Source: an uncultured Actinoplanes sp. (GTDB lineage Bacteria > Actinomycetota > Actinomycetes > Mycobacteriales > Micromonosporaceae). Taken from it: DNA of 9,717 nucleotides. The position numbers and the translations under genes are program-made. A model generated the notes under the pieces. That model was not told where the DNA came from, ran no database searches, and saw nothing but the letters and a program-made list of their open reading frames with translations. The DNA lies in assembly GCA_934667465.1 (NCBI GenBank), contig CAKUMG010000140.1, positions 1 through 9,717 of the forward strand, read 5' to 3'. This document shows positions 6,901 through 9,717 of this stretch, piece by piece. The stretch's first letter is position 1. Every line of letters begins with the position of its first letter.

Positions 6901-6935
6901 GCCGTCACCGTAGGCGCCACGGAGACGCATGTCGA
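6901..6935 (-). promoter_or_regulatory. leaderless promoter of the tautomerase gene
   Basis: On the minus strand, TCGACA (6935-6930) matches the TTGACA -35 consensus at 5 of 6 bases. A 17-bp spacer leads to TACGGT (6912-6907), which fits TANNNT and ends exactly 6 nt before the ATG at 6900. Initiation at the A of ATG is expected, giving a leaderless mRNA; no ribosome site is present. This is the best-formed promoter in the window and means the tautomerase/SMP-30 pair need not depend on the upstream sulfotransferase. Confidence 0.65.
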
Positions 6936-6950
6936 TGCGATATCGCCCGG

Positions 6951-8042
6951 TCAGTGGCGGCGCAGGTTGCGCTTGATGGAGCCGGCCCGGCGCCGGAGGC
7001 GGGAGAGCACGTCGCTCTCGGCGGCGTCGGCGCGGCGGCCGAGCTCGTCGGCGTGGCCGAGCATGCCGATGATCGTGTCGACGGCCGCCTCGAGGAGCCG
7101 GGCGTCGTCCAGGTCGTCCGGCGAGGTGGTGGCGGCCGCCGCGGAGCCGGCCGGGCGCAGGTCCTCGAGGTCACCGACGACGTCGCACGGGTAGTCGAGC
7201 AGCTCCTTGATCTGCCGGTCGGCGAGGTCGTGCACCCAGCCGGCCCGGTCCGGGCCGATGCCGAAACGCAGCTCGTTGGCGCCGCGCTTGAGGACGGCGT
7301 CGACGAGGTGGCGCTGGACGACCCTCTGGTACGGGGTCCGGTGCGGATACCGGTCGCCGAGGCGCTGGTTGACGCGGCGCAACACCTCGACCTCCGCCGC
7401 GCCCAGGGACGGGTTGGCGCTGGGCGCGGCGAGGGCGCAGACGCCGTCCGGGATGTCGAGCAGGCCGGCGAAGCGCTGCCACAGGGTGTCGCGCGGTGCC
7501 CCCGGCGGCGGGACCGTGACCAGGTGGCGCCGCCCGGCGGGCACCAGGTCACCCCATTTGCGCAGCATCCGGTTGGGGGTGTGCATCTCCCAGAACGTCT
7601 CGAACCGGCCCTCCTCGACCTGGGTCAGGAACGTCTCGAAGCGCCAGCTCTGCCGGGAGCGCACGCTCTGCTGCCACATCGACGGGAACGTACGCCACAG
7701 GTCGCGCCCCGCCACCACGACGTGCACCTGCGCCGGCGCCAGGCTCGCCACCGCCCGGGCCGCCTGGGCCGGGGTCGCGCCGCCCAGGGCCTCGTTGCTG
7801 ATGACCGCGTCGCCGTCCCAGCGGGCGCACTCGGCGGCGAGCCCGTCCCAGGTCCACGTCGACTGCGGGTCACGCCACGCCACCTCGCGCAGGTCGGTCA
7901 TCGCCTGGTCGTGCGCCGCCCGCGGGCCGGGCAGGAGCAGCCCCGCCACCTTGAGCGCGTCCCGGTTGGCCCAGAGCATGTTCTGCACGTACGTGCTGCC
8001 CGTCTTGGGTGCGCCGATGTGCACGAAGACCCGCCTGGCCAC
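6951..8042 (-). CDS. PAPS-dependent sulfotransferase family protein
   Basis: A 363-residue sulfotransferase, a family that transfers sulfate from PAPS to hydroxyl or amino groups of carbohydrates or small molecules. The 5'-phosphosulfate loop is clear at the N-terminus (VFVHIGAPKTGSTYVQ, loop about 10-17). The 3'-phosphate-binding region is VVVAGRDLWRTFPSMWQQSVR (about 108-128, with R113 and S121 as likely contacts). An FETFLTQVEEGRFETFWEMH segment (135-154) resembles the substrate-facing helices of the family. The C-terminal ~60 residues look alpha-helical (LDDARLLEAAVDTIIGMLGHADELGRRADAAE) and end in a basic tail, beyond the core fold. The start is a GTG at 8042 with GAGGGG 8 nt upstream. 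No signal peptide or membrane segment is present. It is divergent from the SDR gene; no glycan or secondary-metabolite cluster is visible to name its acceptor. Confidence 0.86.
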   Translation of the reverse strand: MARRVFVHIGAPKTGSTYVQNMLWANRDALKVAGLLLPGPRAAHDQAMTDLREVAWRDPQSTWTWDGLAAECARWDGDAVISNEALGGATPAQAARAVASLAPAQVHVVVAGRDLWRTFPSMWQQSVRSRQSWRFETFLTQVEEGRFETFWEMHTPNRMLRKWGDLVPAGRRHLVTVPPPGAPRDTLWQRFAGLLDIPDGVCALAAPSANPSLGAAEVEVLRRVNQRLGDRYPHRTPYQRVVQRHLVDAVLKRGANELRFGIGPDRAGWVHDLADRQIKELLDYPCDVVGDLEDLRPAGSAAAATTSPDDLDDARLLEAAVDTIIGMLGHADELGRRADAAESDVLSRLRRRAGSIKRNLRRH

Positions 8043-8161
8043 GCCGCCCGCCCCTCACCGCCGGAAAGTCGACCCCCAGGGTGGCATATCGGCCGGGCGG
8101 TTCCCGTAGCCCGGAACGGCTGTTCACGTGCTGGTCACCGACCGTCCAGGCAGCCGACGGC

Positions 8162-8192
8162 GGTCCGGTGCCCGGCGTCTGCGCACCGGACC
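8162..8192. promoter_or_regulatory. inverted repeat in divergent intergenic region
   Basis: GGTCCGGTGC (8162-8171) and GCACCGGACC (8183-8192) are perfect 10-bp inverted arms around an 11-bp centre. It sits in the 227-bp gap between the divergent sulfotransferase and SDR genes, where a terminator is not expected. An operator for a dimeric regulator is the simplest reading; chance is more likely than usual at this GC. Confidence 0.45.
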
Positions 8193-8207
8193 CGGCCCCG
8201 GTCGGGA

Positions 8208-8223
8208 GGCCTGCCGGCAGGCC
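8208..8223. promoter_or_regulatory. perfect 16-bp palindrome upstream of the SDR gene
   Basis: GGCCTGCCGGCAGGCC is a perfect 16-bp palindrome with no centre gap, 34 bp upstream of the SDR -10 element and 15 bp after the larger inverted repeat. Its size and position suit a repressor or activator site, but no regulator gene adjoins it. Confidence 0.4.
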
Positions 8224-8257
8224 GGCTCGCCGGACTGCGCGGGTGATCCGGGTTGCA

Positions 8258-8269
8258 TACGATGCTGCG
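8258..8269 (+). promoter_or_regulatory. leaderless -10 element of the SDR gene
   Basis: TACGAT (8258-8263) is followed by 6 nt and then the ATG at 8270, with no Shine-Dalgarno sequence, so the mRNA is probably leaderless. I see no good -35 at normal spacing (8234-8240 is GC-rich), which suggests activator dependence or a different sigma factor. Confidence 0.55.
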
Positions 8270-9073
8270 ATGGCTCGCACAGCATTGATCACCGGGGCGT
8301 CGTCCGGCATCGGCAAGGCCACGGCCGAGGCCCTCGTCGCGCGGGGCTGGCAGGTCACCGGCACCAGCCGCGACCCGGCGGCGATCCCGGCCGGCGACCG
8401 GATCGCGGGCGTGGACTACGTCGCGCTCGACCTCGCCGCGCCCGCCTCGGTGGAGGCCCTGGCAGACCGGCTCGCCACGGTGGACGCGCTGGTCAACAAC
8501 GCCGGCGAGAGCCAGTCCGGCCCGTTCGAGGAGCTGCCCGCCGACGCGCTGCGCCGGCTCTTCGAGATCAATGTCCACGGCCCCGTACGCCTCGCGCAGC
8601 TCGCCCTGCCCGGCATGCGCGCGCGCCGTCGCGGCACAGTGGTCATGGTCGGCTCGATGCTCGCGTCGTTCCCGGTCGCCTACCGGTCGTCCTACGTCGC
8701 CTCGAAGGCCGCGCTGCGGGGCTTCGCCGAGTCGGCCCGCCACGAATACTCCCCGTACGGCGTCTGGCTCACCACCGTGGAGCCCGGCTCGATCAACACG
8801 GGCATCAGCGAGCGCCGCACGGCCTATGTGGCGCCGGACTCGGTGCACCGCGCCGACTTCGACACGATGATCGGGGCCCTCAACCGCAACGAGCGCGCCG
8901 GGACCTCCGCCGAACGGGTTGCCGCCACCATGGTGCGCGCGCTCGAGGCTTCGCGGCCGCGCGCCTTCTATGCCGTGGGCAGCGGAGCACCGTACGTCTT
9001 CGGCCTCAAGCGCCTGCTCCCCGCGCGCCTCGTCGCCTCGGTCACGCATCGCAAGCACGACCTGAGCCGCTGA
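8270..9073 (+). CDS. classical short-chain dehydrogenase/reductase
   Basis: A 267-residue classical SDR, a cytosolic NAD(P)(H)-dependent oxidoreductase with a Rossmann fold. The cofactor motif TGASSGIG is at 8-15. D53 follows the third strand, and NNAG is at 76-79. The catalytic tetrad is complete: N101 (FEINVHG), S129 (MVGSM), and Y142 and K146 in SSYVASKAAL. R34, after the second strand (GTSRDP), favours NADP(H). The sequence VEPGSINTGI (170-179) is the usual region after strand six. The C-terminus (FGLKRLLPARLVASVTH) is the hydrophobic, variable substrate-binding part, so the substrate is unknown. The ATG at 8270 is chosen because of the leaderless -10 element and because the frame upstream shows no family similarity. 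It is convergent with the hydrolase gene, with about 97 bp between them. Confidence 0.95.
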   Translation: MARTALITGASSGIGKATAEALVARGWQVTGTSRDPAAIPAGDRIAGVDYVALDLAAPASVEALADRLATVDALVNNAGESQSGPFEELPADALRRLFEINVHGPVRLAQLALPGMRARRRGTVVMVGSMLASFPVAYRSSYVASKAALRGFAESARHEYSPYGVWLTTVEPGSINTGISERRTAYVAPDSVHRADFDTMIGALNRNERAGTSAERVAATMVRALEASRPRAFYAVGSGAPYVFGLKRLLPARLVASVTHRKHDLSR

Positions 9074-9123
9074 CACTCTGCGCAGCCGCCAACGATGACG
9101 CTCCGCAACGGACACGGCGGTGA

Positions 9124-9201
9124 GGTGTAGCGCTACGCGCCTGGTGTAGCGCTATACGGCGAAGCCCCGCTCAGGCGGTGATCCGGGTGTAGCGATACAC
9201 C
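9124..9201. repeat. three copies of a GGTGTAGCG[C/A]TA palindromic element
   Basis: GGTGTAGCGCTA occurs at 9124-9135 and 9143-9154, and GGTGTAGCGATA at 9186-9197. Each is palindromic or nearly so: GTAGCGCTAC at 9127-9136 is perfect; GTGTAGCGCTATAC at 9144-9157 has one G-T pair; and GGTGTA/TACACC arms surround GCGA at 9186-9201. The first two lie between the convergent SDR and hydrolase genes; the third lies in the last codons of the hydrolase. No standard terminator was found in this gap, so these may serve as one, or bind a protein. Confidence 0.55.
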
Positions 9202-9717
9202 GCGTAGCCGACACGCTTGGCCCGGGGCAGCGAGACGACCTTGCGCCGCATGCCCGCCGCACTGCCGCTCTGCTCGATCACCCAGACGGCCGTACGGGCG
9301 TCGTTCGCCCACGCCTGGACCAGCTGCACGTGCTCCTGCGAGCGGTCGCCGGGCAGCAGGAACAGCAGGGCGTCCCCGCGGCGCAGCTGCCGCCACGGGA
9401 TCCGGTACGAGACCGTCGGCAGCTCCCAGGTGACCAGGGCCCGGCCCTGCCGCCGCGGGTCCAGGGCCCACGCCATCGACACCAGGCCCGAGCAGTCCGG
9501 GCGGTAGCGGCGGCCCCGGTTCGCGTCCCAGCGGGCCTGGCCGTTGTCCTGCGAGTACGCGAGGTCGCGGCGGAGCCAATCGGCGGCGCGCTCGATCACC
9601 CGCTGGCGGCTGATCCGCCCGCCGTAGGTCACCTCGGCGGCCGCCGCGACCCGCGCCGCCGCGACCCGCGCGGAGGCGGCCTGCCCGGGGGCTGCTTGCC
9701 CGGGGGCTGCTTGCGCG
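9171..9717 (-). CDS. secreted NlpC/P60-like cysteine hydrolase, 5' end missing
   Basis: The C-terminal ~181 residues of a probable secreted peptidoglycan hydrolase or related cysteine peptidase of the NlpC/P60-like group. The core has IERAADWLRRDLAYSQD, then the catalytic cysteine in RPDCSGLVSMAWALD, then LRRGDALLFLLPGD, then the likely catalytic histidine in SQEHVQLVQAW, and ends VWVIEQSG...YAVYRYTRITA. This layout matches actinobacterial secreted proteins with a DCSG/H pair. The frame stays open to the right edge through an Ala-rich stretch with repeated QAAPG and ARVAA units, which looks like the end of a signal peptide plus a linker. A GTG at 9632 is therefore probably not the start; the true start lies outside. 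The enzyme would cut cell-wall peptide cross-bridges or a similar amide, but the exact bond is not predictable. Confidence 0.83.
   Translation of the reverse strand, partial: AQAAPGQAAPGQAASARVAAARVAAAAEVTYGGRISRQRVIERAADWLRRDLAYSQDNGQARWDANRGRRYRPDCSGLVSMAWALDPRRQGRALVTWELPTVSYRIPWRQLRRGDALLFLLPGDRSQEHVQLVQAWANDARTAVWVIEQSGSAAGMRRKVVSLPRAKRVGYAVYRYTRITA
9640..9669 (-). repeat. 15-bp perfect tandem duplication in hydrolase linker
   Basis: The 15-bp unit GCCGCCGCGACCCGC (plus-strand reading) occurs twice in a row. It keeps frame and encodes Ala/Arg/Val-rich sequence in the region after the presumed signal peptide. This is a typical slippage product in a flexible linker. Confidence 0.8.
9682..9711 (-). 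repeat. second 15-bp perfect tandem duplication
   Basis: The unit TGCCCGGGGGCTGCT (plus-strand reading) is repeated exactly, encoding two QAAPG units. It lies 12 bp from the other duplication and may continue beyond the right edge. Confidence 0.8.

Noticed and set aside
6901..6930. Upstream ATG at 6930 for the tautomerase
   Set aside because: It would remove the N-terminal proline needed for catalysis and would start upstream of the -10 element.
5965..8246. Long plus-strand open frames opposite the SMP-30, tautomerase and sulfotransferase genes
   Set aside because: The minus strand carries recognisable catalytic motifs; the plus-strand products have none.
9074..9170. Standard hairpin terminator between the SDR and hydrolase genes
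   Set aside because: Apart from the short GTAGCGCTAC-type palindromes I found no GC-rich hairpin of normal length.
9630..9632. GTG at 9632 as the hydrolase start
   Set aside because: The frame continues upstream through Ala-rich sequence that looks like a signal peptide end and linker, so the gene is more likely cut by the window edge.

Overview
This window looks like chromosomal DNA from a very high-GC actinobacterium. The family of the host is inferred, not shown: the SigE-type sigma factor, the secreted NlpC/P60-like hydrolase, the GTG/TTG start choices and the leaderless promoters all fit Micromonosporaceae (Actinoplanes/Micromonospora-like). I see no phage genes, CRISPR arrays, tRNAs or rRNAs, and no complete mobile element. 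Genes are packed tightly. The longest non-coding stretch is about 227 bp, between the sulfotransferase and SDR genes.

Layout: (1) 1-1070, minus strand: 5' part of an FtsX-like ABC transporter permease that runs off the left edge. Its last ~47 bases have unusually low GC. (2) 1117-2121, minus: CorA-type divalent cation channel carrying GQN in place of the usual GMN. (3) 2183-3046, plus: a LigB/DODA-type extradiol dioxygenase, divergent from corA, with what looks like a leaderless promoter. (4) 3137-5549, plus: a compact three-gene operon joined by two identical GTGA stop/start overlaps. It encodes a SigE-family ECF sigma factor, a single-pass membrane protein with three tandem ~45-residue repeats, and an amidoligase-family enzyme. 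This is the most interesting unit here. (5) 5608-6900, minus: a fused-dimer tautomerase followed by an SMP-30/gluconolactonase-type enzyme, probably one transcript from a leaderless promoter. (6) 6951-8042, minus: a PAPS-dependent sulfotransferase. (7) 8270-9073, plus: a classical SDR oxidoreductase, divergent from the sulfotransferase, with two strong palindromes between them. (8) 9171-9717, minus: 3' part of a secreted NlpC/P60-like hydrolase whose start lies beyond the right edge.

How the genes may work together: the sigma factor and the repeat protein have the arrangement of an ECF sigma factor with a membrane-bound regulator (cytosolic N-terminus, one membrane segment, extracytoplasmic sensor). 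Translational coupling of an amidoligase to this pair suggests that amide-bond formation on a peptide or small molecule belongs to the same response; this is inference. The tautomerase and lactonase probably act on related small carbon compounds. The remaining genes are single-gene units with household or accessory metabolic roles and no evident common pathway.
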